This document shows, one piece after another, positions 8,646 through 17,801 of a stretch of DNA of 64,000 nt; position 1 is the stretch's first letter; the number at the start of each line of letters is the position of its first letter. Made by a program: the position numbers and the translations under genes. The stretch comes from Lentibacillus sp. JNUCC-1 (GTDB lineage: Bacteria; Bacillota; Bacilli; Bacillales; Amphibacillaceae): assembly GCF_009741735.1 (NCBI RefSeq), contig NZ_WHOH01000003.1, positions 62,001 through 126,000 on the forward strand, read 5' to 3'. The notes beneath the pieces were generated by a model. The model was not told the DNA's origin. It saw nothing but the letters and a program-made list of their open reading frames with translations, and ran no database searches.

Positions 8646-9341
8646 GTGAAAGCTCTTGAGGCCGTTAATGTCAGTATGCATGTTAAGGAAGCGCGTTTAA
8701 TTGAAAATGTGTCGTTTACGCTCAAAAAAGGTACGGTGCTTGGCCTGGTTGGTCACAATGGCGCTGGCAAGTCCACATTAATCAAAACAATTATGGGGGT
8801 CCTCGAGAAAACCACCGGATCAATCGTTGTTAATGAAACGTTTGATCAAGACGCTCACCTGCTGGAATATAAACAATGTCTGTCATACATACCTGAAGAA
8901 CCATTGCTTTTAACTGAGTTGACTGTCATGCAGCACTTTCAACTCTACGGACAAAGTTACGGTTTGGCTGAAAAGGAGCTTAACGCGCGTGTGGATCCTT
9001 ATATAAGCGGATTCGAGCTCAAGGATAAACTAAATGAATATCCGGATGCATTATCTAAGGGCATGCGTCAGAAAGTCCAGACCATTTGTGCCCTCTTGCC
9101 TGACACCTCCATTCTGATTATAGATGAGCCTTTTATGGGACTTGACGTCTATGCAATGGAATATTTGGTTGATCTGATTCGTGAGAAAGTATCAAACGGT
9201 ACAAGCGTTATTCTGTCCACCCACCAGCTTGAACGGGTTAAGGACATCGCTGATTCCTATTTGATGCTCCAGGAAGGACAAGTTCAAGAAGAAGGGCCGA
9301 TCAGCGCGTTTGATATTATTCAAAGGCGGACTGAAATATGA
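8646..9341 (+). CDS. ABC transporter ATP-binding protein (EcsA-like)
   Basis: Soluble ATPase of about 231 aa: Walker A GHNGAGKST, a Q-loop region (YIPEEPLL), a signature motif LSKGMRQK, Walker B ILIIDEP and H-loop STHQ. The signature LSKGMRQK is the form seen in two-component exporters such as Ecs and Yth. An in-frame GTG at 8640 sits on the ribosome site AAAGGGGG, so GTG 8646 is the better start. The stop overlaps the start of the permease gene by 4 nt, so the two are coupled and should form one transporter. The substrate is unknown. Confidence 0.83.
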   Translation: MKALEAVNVSMHVKEARLIENVSFTLKKGTVLGLVGHNGAGKSTLIKTIMGVLEKTTGSIVVNETFDQDAHLLEYKQCLSYIPEEPLLLTELTVMQHFQLYGQSYGLAEKELNARVDPYISGFELKDKLNEYPDALSKGMRQKVQTICALLPDTSILIIDEPFMGLDVYAMEYLVDLIREKVSNGTSVILSTHQLERVKDIADSYLMLQEGQVQEEGPISAFDIIQRRTEI

Positions 9342-10726
9342 ATCATGCATCTCTCCTGCGTACCTACTTTTTTATCCGTCGGAAACGCAGGGCCAAAAAA
9401 CGTCGTATTCGTAAAATGGCTTTTGGTGTTATGGTTGATAAAACAACCGCTGTCTATTTGCTGATTTTGGCAGCATATGCATTTGCGAGCATTTTCATTC
9501 TAAGTGATGTACTGGACTCTGTAGCTGAATGGTTTACGGTTGTTGAGGAAATAGGGAGGGAGCGATTCTGGTTCATCCTCACGATTTTGCCTATTCGTTA
9601 TGTGAACCAGGCATTCACCAAACCGGGGGTCACGTTTTCAAGTTCAGAATTCCAGCTGTCTTTACTGCCTTATAAACGCAAAAGCATTTGGCTAATGAGC
9701 GCACTGTTACAATGGGGCAGGCAACTCGTCATACTGGGTGTCACTGCTGTCGCCATTATTTATCTGACCGGATTATCTTTTCAGCTGGTTTTTAGTTATG
9801 CAGGCTTGCTGATGTTTTATAACGTCATCATGACGATTCCGCAATGGAAGCTGTTCCAAATGCATATTGTCTGGAAAATCGGGACAGTTGTTTTACTTAT
9901 TATAGTGAACGGGGTCGGCGTCTTAACCCATCCGGCTGTAACAGGGGTTCTTCTTTTAGGAGTCATCTTAGGTCTTAATATTCTCTGGACAGAACGCCTT
10001 TTTAAGAACATCGATTGGAAGAGGGTAACTGAATCAAGTGACTTCGCAATCTGGAGTATGATGATTGTTGACCGGGCAAGTGGTGTGAAAATGAAACAGA
10101 ATAGGTTGTACAATATATTCGATAAAGTAAAGTTGTTGAAACGGCCTTTGGATTATAAGGGGCTCAGTATCTGCAGGCGCATTTGGCTGTTATACCTCGG
10201 AAAAAATTATCAGCTTCTTCTGCAATTAATCGGTGCGTTGCTTGTTTTAATGTTTTTTACATTATATTTGGGAAAAGTCTATTTTCATATCGGAGCAGCG
10301 TTGGCGATATATATGTATACGCAATCTGCAAGAGCACTTTTCATAGACCGGTTTCACCATGATATTGTACAAATATTACCTTGGCCTGTTAAGTATTATA
10401 AAAAGGCATTTTTGGAATGGATGCTATATCTGAGTATTCCGTTTGTCTTGCCAATCAGTCTGTATGCCATGCTTTATGGGTCGTTATGGTTACCGGTGAC
10501 ACTGCTCCTGTATGGCACTGTATTTGTACTGTCTTTTGAAATCACACTTAAGAAAGCCATCTCGATTGTGGCAAAGCACCGGACCGACCACAGGGGTGAG
10601 GAATTTGTGATGGCACTTGGCCTGATATGCGTTGGCGCAACAGGCTACTTGCCGATTTTATCATTGAGTTTTATGCTGTTTGGCTGGCTGCTGCACAGTA
10701 GATATACCAAGGTTGTAGCAACATAA
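9338..10726 (+). CDS. ABC transporter permease (EcsB/YthQ-like)
   Basis: A 462-aa polytopic membrane protein with a very basic N-terminus (RRKRRAKKRRIRK), several hydrophobic helices grouped in pairs and a long loop near the middle. It begins inside the last codons of the ATPase gene (ATGA overlap), so the two proteins form one transporter. Paired helices at about 112-165 and 290-330, and the position next to an EcsA-type ATPase, suggest the EcsB/YthQ group, but I could not fix the subfamily from motifs. A strong terminator follows. No frameshift is seen. Confidence 0.72.
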   Translation: MNHASLLRTYFFIRRKRRAKKRRIRKMAFGVMVDKTTAVYLLILAAYAFASIFILSDVLDSVAEWFTVVEEIGRERFWFILTILPIRYVNQAFTKPGVTFSSSEFQLSLLPYKRKSIWLMSALLQWGRQLVILGVTAVAIIYLTGLSFQLVFSYAGLLMFYNVIMTIPQWKLFQMHIVWKIGTVVLLIIVNGVGVLTHPAVTGVLLLGVILGLNILWTERLFKNIDWKRVTESSDFAIWSMMIVDRASGVKMKQNRLYNIFDKVKLLKRPLDYKGLSICRRIWLLYLGKNYQLLLQLIGALLVLMFFTLYLGKVYFHIGAALAIYMYTQSARALFIDRFHHDIVQILPWPVKYYKKAFLEWMLYLSIPFVLPISLYAMLYGSLWLPVTLLLYGTVFVLSFEITLKKAISIVAKHRTDHRGEEFVMALGLICVGATGYLPILSLSFMLFGWLLHSRYTKVVAT

Positions 10727-10737
10727 TCTTATGGATC

Positions 10738-10769
10738 AACCTCTCCGTCATGCTCCGGAGAGGTTTTTT
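10738..10769 (+). terminator. Intrinsic terminator of the ABC transporter operon
   Basis: 10-bp perfect stem (AACCTCTCCG / CGGAGAGGTT), 8-nt loop, then TTTTTTC. Confidence 0.9.
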
Positions 10770-10800
10770 CTTTAAAATGTAATCTAATTTACATATTTGT

Positions 10801-10825
10801 GTTTAACCTGTAACAAAACGGGAAT
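10801..10825 (+). promoter_or_regulatory. Sigma-B-type promoter of the glutaredoxin-like gene
   Basis: GTTTAA at 10801-10806 and GGGAAT at 10820-10825 with a 13-nt spacer match the sigma-B consensus (GTTTWW, 12-15 nt, GGGWAW). It lies about 50 nt upstream of ATG 10877. The sigB gene itself is in this window. Confidence 0.65.
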
Positions 10826-10876
10826 AGAATGGTGAAATAATTTAACTGTGCGTTAGGCATATAAGGGGGTAACACC

Positions 10877-11113
10877 ATGAATCATAAAGACATCGTTGTA
10901 TATGTAAGCAACAATTGCAGCTCAAGTGAAACAGTCATTAACCAGCTGGAGAGATGGAATGTTGATTATAAAGCAAAAAACGTTTCAAAGGATCAGGAAA
11001 TTATGAGTGAACTGCAGGAACAGGGCATATTTGGGACTCCTGCAACGTTTGTTGGAAATGAACCGATATTAGGTCCGCAGCTTAGCAAGCTTAAACGAAA
11101 AATAGGCGTCTAG
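10877..11113 (+). CDS. Glutaredoxin-like small protein with CSSS active-site position
   Basis: A 78-aa glutaredoxin/NrdH-type fold: beta-strand DIVVYVSNNCSSSETV, helix, and the cis-proline motif GTPATFVGNEPILG near the end. The usual CxxC is replaced by CSSS, leaving a single cysteine, so it may act as a monothiol protein or have lost oxidoreductase activity. It is preceded by AAGGGGGT and a sigma-B-type promoter, suggesting induction in general stress. It is not linked to nrd genes. Function is otherwise unknown. Confidence 0.7.
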   Translation: MNHKDIVVYVSNNCSSSETVINQLERWNVDYKAKNVSKDQEIMSELQEQGIFGTPATFVGNEPILGPQLSKLKRKIGV

Positions 11114-11245
11114 ATCAAATATACGCACATGAATGAACTTCAAGCGTATACTATCTTATCAACGAATTTGTTACACATCCGCGAAGCAATATATTCCACA
11201 ATATAACACCACTATGTGTGACCGCTTTGAGTCATACTAAGAATA

Positions 11246-11270
11246 AGCATTTGGGATTCTCCCAAATGCT
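11246..11270. promoter_or_regulatory. Perfect 11-bp hairpin in the leader of the hydrolase gene
   Basis: AGCATTTGGGA / TCCCAAATGCT with a 3-nt loop, ending 26 nt before the hydrolase ATG. No T-tract follows on the plus strand, so it is not a standard terminator. It may be an operator or an mRNA 5' hairpin. Confidence 0.45.
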
Positions 11271-11296
11271 CTACGAATAAGAATGGAGCGACAATA

Positions 11297-11982
11297 ATGG
11301 CTGGTTGTTTGATTATCCACGGATATACAGGCGGCCCTTTTGAAGTGGAACCATTGGCGACGTATTTGCGCCAGTCTTTGAATTGGGATATTAGAATGCC
11401 AACTCTGCCGGGGCATGGGGAAACGATTGCGATAGAAGACATGTCTCATAAAAAATGGATTCAAGCTTCTGAGGATACACTGAAACAATTGCTAAAACAG
11501 CATGACGACGTGTATGTGATTGGCTTTTCAATGGGGGGATGATTGCAGGTTATCTGGCAGCAAAGTATCCTGTCAAAAAACTTGTCCTCCTTGCACCATC
11601 CAGGAGATTTCTGTCCTTTAAACAGATCACCCGGGACATTGGGAATGTTGTTTATGACGGTATTCGAGGAAGATTGCGTGAGAATCAGATTTATGCGCAC
11701 TACAGCAAGAAATTAAGATCTGTTCCGGTTAAAGCGAATATTGAGTTTTTAAAGCTTATCCGGCATACCCGCTCATACGTTCATCAGATCAAAGCTCCGG
11801 TATTGATCGCACAGGGACAGCAAGACAATATGGTCCCCTACAAGACTGCCCTGCATCTCGACAAGGAGATTGCTTCAGAACAAAAAGAAATCGTTCTCTT
11901 CGAAAAATCCCGCCATCTGTTATGCCTCGGGAGCGACGGTGAATCGCTAAATAAAATCGTATTGGACTTTTTGAACACATAA
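11297..11982 (+). pseudogene. Alpha/beta hydrolase (carboxylesterase-like), one apparent frameshift
   Basis: The N-terminal frame has the oxyanion-hole segment LIIHGYTGGP and the nucleophile elbow GFSMGG, then stops. A second frame from 11539 continues with IAGYLAAKYPVKKLVLLAPS and holds the acid (QGQQDNMVP) and histidine (EKSRHLLCLG). Adding one G to the G6 run at 11533-11538 fuses the two into a single 228-aa protein with an intact Ser-Asp-His triad. The family is the small carboxylesterase type common in Bacillus (YvaK-like). No signal peptide is present, so it is likely cytosolic; the substrate is unknown. The break is probably a sequence error. Confidence 0.82.
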
Positions 11983-12013
11983 AAACGATATGAGACACGC
12001 TCATATCGTTTTT
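11981..12013. terminator. Bidirectional terminator between hydrolase and degV-type gene
   Basis: 13-bp stem (AAAACGATATGAG / CTCATATCGTTTT) with a 5-nt loop and T-runs on both strands, between two convergent genes. Confidence 0.88.
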
Positions 12014-12021
12014 TTATCTGT

Positions 12022-12884
12022 TTATCGTTTGTCCCCAAAGAAAGAGATAACGAGGGCACCTTCTCCTGCGTAAGTGGAGATCAGAGGGCCGGTCTCTGTC
12101 AGCAGGCCTTCTTTGAATGGGTACGTTGCCATGATATCGGCAAGTACCTGTTTGCCTTTTGCTTCGTCGTTTGTGTGAGTCATAGAGATGATTTTGTTTT
12201 CAAATTGCTTTGTGTGGTCCCCGATCTGGTCAACAAAGCGACGAATGGAGCGTTTATCTCCGCGGACCTTTTCGGTCACTTCGATCGTGCCGTCATCCTC
12301 TGTTGCTTTCATGAGCAATTTGATATTGAGCGTTTTGGCGATCTTGCCTTTCACTTTATCGAGGCGACCGCCCCGGACCAGGTTTTCCAGTGTCTTCAGG
12401 ACAAATAAGGTTTTGGTTTGTTCGATCCGTTCATATAAGTGAGTGACAAGGTCATCAAATAATATCCCTTCTTCCATCTTGCGGTTTGCTTCGTGTAATA
12501 GAAGTGCAAGCCCGCATGAAGCTGTTTTGGAATTGATCACAGCGATTTGCCGGTCGGGTTCCTCTTCAAGGAGCATGTCCTTTCCACTTACGGCATTATC
12601 ATAAGTGCTGGAAAGCCCTTTAGTGAGACTGAGCATCAGAATGGCTTTGTTTGGATCAATTTGTTTATAGGCTTCGTAAAAATCGTTTGGACTGGGGCAG
12701 AGGATAGTGGCAATTCATCTGCTGTTCTCATTTTATTGTGAAACTCCGCTGTTGTCATATCAATGCCTGTCCGGTATTGTTCATTTGAGAAATGCAGATA
12801 AAGCGGTACGACAGTGACGTTTAACTTTTTTTCAAGCTGCTGAGGCAGATCTGCCCCACCATCTGTCATCAGTTGAATGGTCAT
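12022..12884 (-). pseudogene. DegV family fatty-acid-binding protein, one apparent frameshift
   Basis: Minus-strand frame from ATG 12884 begins with TIQLMTDGGADLP, the DegV N-terminus, and runs to SSAP, then shifts. A second frame from about 12690 supplies NDFYEAYKQIDPNKAILMLSLTKGLSSTYDNA and the rest, ending near 12022. Restoring one base in the G4 run at 12694-12697 gives one protein of about 287 aa, normal for the family. DegV/FakB proteins bind fatty acids and hand them to the FakA kinase; FakA is not in this window. Start is supported by CGGGTGAG upstream. The break is likely artefactual. Confidence 0.85.
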
Positions 12885-12949
12885 ATACTCACCCGTTTCT
12901 AACGTTTGTTTAAGTATAACAGGAAATAAGCCTATGGGACATTGCTTTT

Positions 12950-13861
12950 TTACAACTGTTCTTTTTTCGACAAAGTTACTTTGCGCTTCCGGGTTGTCGC
13001 CAGAATAAACAAGAACAGCCCAAATATGACGATGGAACCACCAAGAAGCTGTGCCCCTGTTATAACCTCTCCCAATATGAGGTATGCCAGAATGCTCGCT
13101 CCCACAGGCTCAAATACGATTGCCATTGAGATGGTGGAAGTGCTAAGCCATTTTAAGGCCCAATTAAACAGTGTGTGACCAAAAAACGTTGGTACAATTG
13201 CCAATGCCAGAAAAATGGCCCAGTGGTCAAGCGGATAACCTGTAAAAGCTTCACCAAGGACGATGTTGTAAATAATGAGTGTGATAGAGCTTATGCCGTA
13301 GACCACGAATGTATACGTCATTAAAGACAGACGTTTCCTGACTTGCTGCCCCATCAGGAAGTATCCGGTGATGAGCACTGCTCCGCCAAGTGCCAGCATA
13401 TCGCCAAACAGTGCCATGCCGCTGATCTGAAAGTCGCCCCAGCTGATAATAAAGCTGCCCAGAATCGCAATCAGCATACTGAAAACAGCCCCTGCGGAAA
13501 AACGTTCTTTAAAAAATAAAAACGTACCAAGAAAGGCAAAGATCGGCTGCAATGTGACGAGCACAACAGAACTTGCAACGGACGTATAATTCAATGATTC
13601 AAACCAAACAATAAAATGAAACGCCAAGAAAACACCGGCAAGAATAGAAAGCAGCCAATCTTTTTTATGGATTAGCCTGAACTCATGAGTGCGTTTCAAA
13701 AGAATATATGGCAGCATAATGATGACTGCCAATAACAATCGGTAATTCGCTATGATAGATGCCGGTGCTTGGTCAGCCAGTTTTACAAGAACAGCGGATA
13801 GCGACACCGATATGACACCTATTACAATTGCTGCATATGGGTTAAACGGAGGAAGCCGCAT
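12950..13861 (-). CDS. DMT-superfamily EamA transporter
   Basis: A 303-aa membrane protein with ten hydrophobic helices in two EamA repeats of five. Each repeat carries the usual features: the first has FHFIVWFESLNYTSVASSVVLVTLQPIFAFL, the second GHTLFNWALKWLSTSTISMAIVFEPV with ILGEVI. It is expected to move a small metabolite or drug across the membrane; substrate unknown. The start ATG 13861 has a GAAGGGGGT site upstream. It is transcribed alone, divergent from cshA. Confidence 0.88.
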   Translation of the reverse strand: MRLPPFNPYAAIVIGVISVSLSAVLVKLADQAPASIIANYRLLLAVIIMLPYILLKRTHEFRLIHKKDWLLSILAGVFLAFHFIVWFESLNYTSVASSVVLVTLQPIFAFLGTFLFFKERFSAGAVFSMLIAILGSFIISWGDFQISGMALFGDMLALGGAVLITGYFLMGQQVRKRLSLMTYTFVVYGISSITLIIYNIVLGEAFTGYPLDHWAIFLALAIVPTFFGHTLFNWALKWLSTSTISMAIVFEPVGASILAYLILGEVITGAQLLGGSIVIFGLFLFILATTRKRKVTLSKKEQL

Positions 13862-14050
13862 CGTAAAACCCCCTTCAATTAGTCGGTAAATAAGTCATGA
13901 ATGTATTTTACCATGTGCGCTCAAAAAATCATATAAATTAACAAGTGGATAAATCACCTTGGTTTGTGTTATGATGAAGTGACGGTTTCAGGGTGTATCA
14001 TAGATATGACCAGCGACAATTCTAGTTAAAAAAAGGAGTAGACAAGTACG

Positions 14051-15520
14051 GTGACAACTTTTAATGAATTAAATATATCCACGCCTATTATGAAGGCATT
14101 GGAGAAGATGGGGTTTGAAGAAGCAACACCGATTCAATCCGAGACCATTCCACATGCCATGCAAGGCAAGGATGTAATAGGACAAGCACAGACAGGAACC
14201 GGTAAAACAGCCGCGTTCGGTATTCCGATGATTGAACACATCAATCCAAAAGACCGCAATATTCAAGGTCTGGTCGTCGCACCGACACGTGAACTGGCCA
14301 TACAGGTCGCCGAAGAACTGAACAGACTGGGACGCATCAAAGGTGTGCGTTCGCTGCCAATTTATGGCGGATCACACATGGGCAGACAAATCCGAGCGCT
14401 TAAGGACGGACAACATATTGTTGTGGCTACACCTGGCCGCTTACTCGACCATATGCGCCGAAAAACCATTCGTACAAGCGATGTGCAATATATTGTACTG
14501 GATGAAGCAGATGAAATGCTAAACATGGGCTTTATTGATGACATTCGTGATATTTTGAAGAATGTGCCTGAACAACGTCAGACATTGCTTTTCTCGGCAA
14601 CCATGCCAAAAGAAATTCGCGATATTGCCACCAATATGATGAACAGCCCGGAAGAAATCAAGGTAAAATCCAAAGAAATGACGGTTGAGAATATCGATCA
14701 ATATTTCGTGGAGATTCCGGAACGATTCAAATTTGATACACTTTCCAATCACTTGGATGTTAATGATCCCGATCTGGCTATTGTGTTTAGCCGCACGAAA
14801 AAACGGGTTGATGAGATTGCGGAAGGCTTGCAAGCAAGAGGCTTTCGAGCTGAAGGCATCCACGGTGATTTGACGCAGCGCAGCCGGACAAGTGTGTTGA
14901 ACAAGTTTAAAAACAACCGGGTAGACGTGCTCGTTGCGACAGACGTTGCAGCACGCGGCTTGGATATTTCCGGTGTGACTCATGTGTATAACTTTGATAT
15001 TCCGCAGGACCCGGAGAGTTATGTACACCGCATTGGACGTACAGGACGGGCAGGACGTACAGGGGAAGCCATTTCGTTTGTAACCCCGCGTGAAATTCCG
15101 CATCTGCGTCTGATCGAAAAAGTCACAAAGAGTAAGATGAAACGCATGAATGCCCCTACCAATCAGGAAGCAAAGCGTGGTCAGCAGCAAATCACGGCTG
15201 ACAAAGTGCTGGACATGATTGAAAAAGGTGAGTTAGAGGGCTATCATGAAACAGCGAATGAACTGCTGCGGGATCATGATTCCATCACTGTCATTGCAGC
15301 GGCTCTTAAAATGCTGACGAAAGAACGCCGGGATGTGCCGGTCAAGCTGACTTCCATTGCACCAGTCAGTGTAAAAAAAGCACACCACGGCAGCGGGAAA
15401 AATAACCAACGTCGCAATAACAACAATAAGCGTTTTTATGGCAAACGTGATAACAAACGCAATTATGGCGGTAGTCGCAACCGCAAAGGGAATTTCCAAA
15501 AACGCCGAAACCGTGACTGA
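14051..15520 (+). CDS. cshA: DEAD-box ATP-dependent RNA helicase CshA
   Basis: Cytosolic RNA helicase of 489 aa, associated in relatives with RNA degradation and ribosome biogenesis, especially in the cold. Q-motif region GFEEATPIQ, Walker A AQTGTGKT (46-53), PTRELA, DEAD at 151-154, SAT at 182-184, and [11 protein letters not shown] in domain 2. The C-terminus is a basic, Asn/Arg/Gly-rich tail ([19 protein letters not shown]), typical for RNA-binding CshA. GTG 14051 starts [10 protein letters not shown]; the AAAGGAG site is about 12 nt upstream, rather far but no better start exists. The following ydbS/ydbT/ydcA/acpS order confirms CshA (YdbR). Confidence 0.95.
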   Translation: MTTFNELNISTPIMKALEKMGFEEATPIQSETIPHAMQGKDVIGQAQTGTGKTAAFGIPMIEHINPKDRNIQGLVVAPTRELAIQVAEELNRLGRIKGVRSLPIYGGSHMGRQIRALKDGQHIVVATPGRLLDHMRRKTIRTSDVQYIVLDEADEMLNMGFIDDIRDILKNVPEQRQTLLFSATMPKEIRDIATNMMNSPEEIKVKSKEMTVENIDQYFVEIPERFKFDTLSNHLDVNDPDLAIVFSRTKKRVDEIAEGLQARGFRAEGIHGDLTQRSRTSVLNKFKNNRVDVLVATDVAARGLDISGVTHVYNFDIPQDPESYVHRIGRTGRAGRTGEAISFVTPREIPHLRLIEKVTKSKMKRMNAPTNQEAKRGQQQITADKVLDMIEKGELEGYHETANELLRDHDSITVIAAALKMLTKERRDVPVKLTSIAPVSVKKAHHGSGKNNQRRNNNNKRFYGKRDNKRNYGGSRNRKGNFQKRRNRD

Positions 15521-15540
15521 TTAGTTTCTGGTATCACATG

Positions 15541-15571
15541 AAAAGCTCCTTATATATTGAGGAGCTTTTGT
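15541..15571 (+). terminator. Terminator of cshA
   Basis: 10-bp stem AAAAGCTCCT / AGGAGCTTTT with a 9-nt loop and following T-rich bases. Confidence 0.8.
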
Positions 15572-15666
15572 TATGTTCTAAGATGGAAGCGCTTAATCGA
15601 AACTTTCATTTAGTTCAAACGTAGACAAAGATATGTATAAATCTCGGAACAAGGAGGCACGGCTTC

Positions 15667-16146
15667 ATGAGATTACCACCAAAACAAACCATTTCCACTG
15701 ATGCCATTAAAGCCTGGAGGATAACTGCATCTTTATATATATTGATTGTGTGGGCACTGATTATCGCTAACGGCATCTTTGTATTTATGTTTGATTATTC
15801 CAAGTGGGCACTTTGGGGCGGACTAGCCTTTGGGGTCTTGCTTACATATTTGTTTGTCCTTAAAATACCTTCTCTCAGATGGCGCAGATGGCGTTATGAG
15901 GTGTTTGACCAGGAGATTTATATCCAACACGGTATTTTGATTGTCACCCGCACCCTGATCCCAATGATTCGGGTGCAACATGTCGATACAAAACAAGGCC
16001 CAATATTAAAAAGGTATCAACTCGCCAGCATAACAATTTCTACAGCAGCCACAACTCATGAAATTCCAGCATTGGATGATGAGGACGCATCTAATTTACG
16101 TGACCGAATCTCGGCACTGGCGAGGGTGGATGAAGACGATGTCTGA
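15667..16146 (+). CDS. ydbS: PH domain (bPH2) membrane protein YdbS
   Basis: 159 aa, two N-terminal membrane helices (about 22-45 and 50-68) followed by a bacterial PH-like domain (RRWRYEVFDQEIYIQHGILIVTRTLIPMIRVQHVDTKQGPI) with the typical pattern of the DUF304/bPH2 family. It probably acts with YdbT at the membrane; the partner's start overlaps its stop by 8 nt. The GGAGGCAC ribosome site fits ATG 15667. YdbS/YdbT have been tied to resistance to the bacteriocin amylocyclicin in Bacillus by others; the biochemical role is not known to me. Confidence 0.85.
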   Translation: MRLPPKQTISTDAIKAWRITASLYILIVWALIIANGIFVFMFDYSKWALWGGLAFGVLLTYLFVLKIPSLRWRRWRYEVFDQEIYIQHGILIVTRTLIPMIRVQHVDTKQGPILKRYQLASITISTAATTHEIPALDDEDASNLRDRISALARVDEDDV

Positions 16147-17598
16147 ACCAAAACGACTGCATCCAGTGGCGGTTATCTTTAATATGATCAAAACATTGAA
16201 GGAATGGATTTTTGGGGCAGTAGGTATCGTAGCTTTAGCCCTTAAAGAGGGAGAACTTTTAATACTTGGTATTGCGTCTGGTGTCATGCTGATGCTTATT
16301 TTGCTTGTCAGTTTTTTGAAATGGCTGAGGTATACTTATGCAGTGGAAGGCGATGAACTTCGGATCGAACAAGGGATTTTCATCCGGAAGAAGCGGTATA
16401 TTTCCAAAAACCGTATTCAAGCCATAGATTTAACGCAAAGTGTAATTCATCGCTTGACAGGGCTTGTGCGAGTCGAGATAGAAACTGCAGGAAGTGGCAG
16501 TGATACGGAAGCCTCTCTGAAAGCTGTTGCATATGAGGAAGGTGTTTGGCTTCGTGAACAGCTTAAATATGCAGTGGGACATGATGAAAATGCTGAGGAC
16601 GAGATGCTGAATACACCAAACGAAATTGTCAAAAAGCAGATTACATTTGAACGCCTGTTTATTGCCGGGAGTACTTCCGGGAGTTTAGGTGTGCTGGCAG
16701 CGCTTGCCGGGGTGTTGTTTACGCAGCTGGAGCAAGTGATTCCAGCGCATGTATATGACGATGCATGGGCATGGGTTGTTGATCAAAGCTTGATCATCCT
16801 GGGGATCTTTGGCGTGATCGGAGCCCTGTTACTCTGGATGCTAGGTATTGCCGGTACGATGATTAAATACGGGCATTTTACCATTACAAGACAGGGGGAT
16901 GAACTCTTCATACAAAGAGGTTTGCTTGAGAAGAAACAAATTACGGTCCCGCTTAAACGCATTCAAGCAATTGGTTTCAGGCAGAGCGTGCTTCGTCAAC
17001 CATTCGGATTTGGGACACTGTATGCAGAAATTGCAGGGGCTCTTTGGAAGAAAACAGTGACTTTTCCACTGTGCTGTTTCCGATTATGAGAAAAGGTGAA
17101 GTGAATGGGTTTCTGGAAACACTTCTTCCGGAAACAGTCGTGCCTTCTGAGCATCTTAATCCAGCTCCAGCTCGTGCGCGTAAGTTTTACATGCTCACTG
17201 CACTTTGGCCTTTCTTTATCACACTTATTCTGACATTGATTTTTGCCCCTTCATTTGTTTGGCTCCCGGGCTTGCTTGCGGTTGCGGCGGCGACTTTGGG
17301 CTGGATGCAGCACCGTGACGCTGGGGTGTTAGCAGGGGAGGAGTGGATCCATCTTCGCTGGCGCCGATTCGGGTTAACACAAGTTGTGATCCATCACAGG
17401 CGGCTTCAGGCCTTTGAAAAGAAACAAGATTTCATCCAAAAGTTTCAAAAGTTATCCACGATGGAAGTATCCATCATCGGTATGGCTGGTACAGGAACGC
17501 ACTATACCATCAGAAGCCTGGATACCAATTCTGTTGACCATTTGGCAGAATGGTTTTCCTATCGCAGAGGCATCAATAAAACCACTGAAAAAGCATGA
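16139..17598 (+). pseudogene. ydbT: PH domain (bPH2) membrane protein YdbT, one apparent frameshift
   Basis: Starting at ATG 16139 (MSEPKRLHP), the protein has repeated units of two helices plus a bPH2 domain (YAVEGDELRIEQGIFIRKKRYISKNRIQAIDLTQS, then GHFTITRQGDELFIQRGLLEKKQITVPLKRIQAIG). After FGTLYAEIAG the frame is lost; a second frame from 17044 continues SLEENSDFSTVLFPIMRKGEV to the end at 17598. One extra G in the G4 run at 17036-17039 would join both into about 486 aa, the length of B. subtilis YdbT. The upstream frame from 16058 is an extension into ydbS and is rejected. The shift is probably a sequence error. Confidence 0.85.
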
Positions 17599-17612
17599 CT
17601 TTCAGTGGTTTT
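17578..17612 (+). terminator. Terminator overlapping the end of ydbT
   Basis: 13-bp stem AAAACCACTGAAA / TTTCAGTGGTTTT enclosing the stop codon, followed by a short T-run. Confidence 0.75.
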
Positions 17613-17616
17613 ATCT

Positions 17617-17789
17617 TTGCTTAGCATATTATAAAATATCCGAGCTGCTAATAAACATTGCTAAGCGCCGCGTCAGCTCCAACGCCTACCCCTCGAGTCA
17701 TAAGCAAGAACGTGTAGTGGCAAAGACCGCCACTACACGTTCTTGCTTATGATATTCGTGGGTGACCAAGGCGTTTCCGCTTTTGTTCT
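17617..17789. repeat. Palindromic intergenic repeat, copy A (longest, most intact)
   Basis: Non-coding gap between convergent ydbT and rhomboid genes. It contains a leader block (TTAGCATATTATAAAATATC...) and a core with a perfect 22-bp hairpin: CATAAGCAAGAACGTGTAGTGG at 17699-17720 and its reverse complement at 17730-17751, 9-nt loop. The core ends in GTGACCAAGGCGTTTCCGC. The same core recurs at 21902-22020 and 31642-31761, the leader at 29265-29337. Confidence 0.8.
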
Positions 17790-17801
17790 AAGGAAATTCC
17801 A

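Noticed and set aside
14519..15190. Long minus-strand frame opposite cshA
   Set aside because: Antisense shadow of a well conserved gene; no ribosome site.
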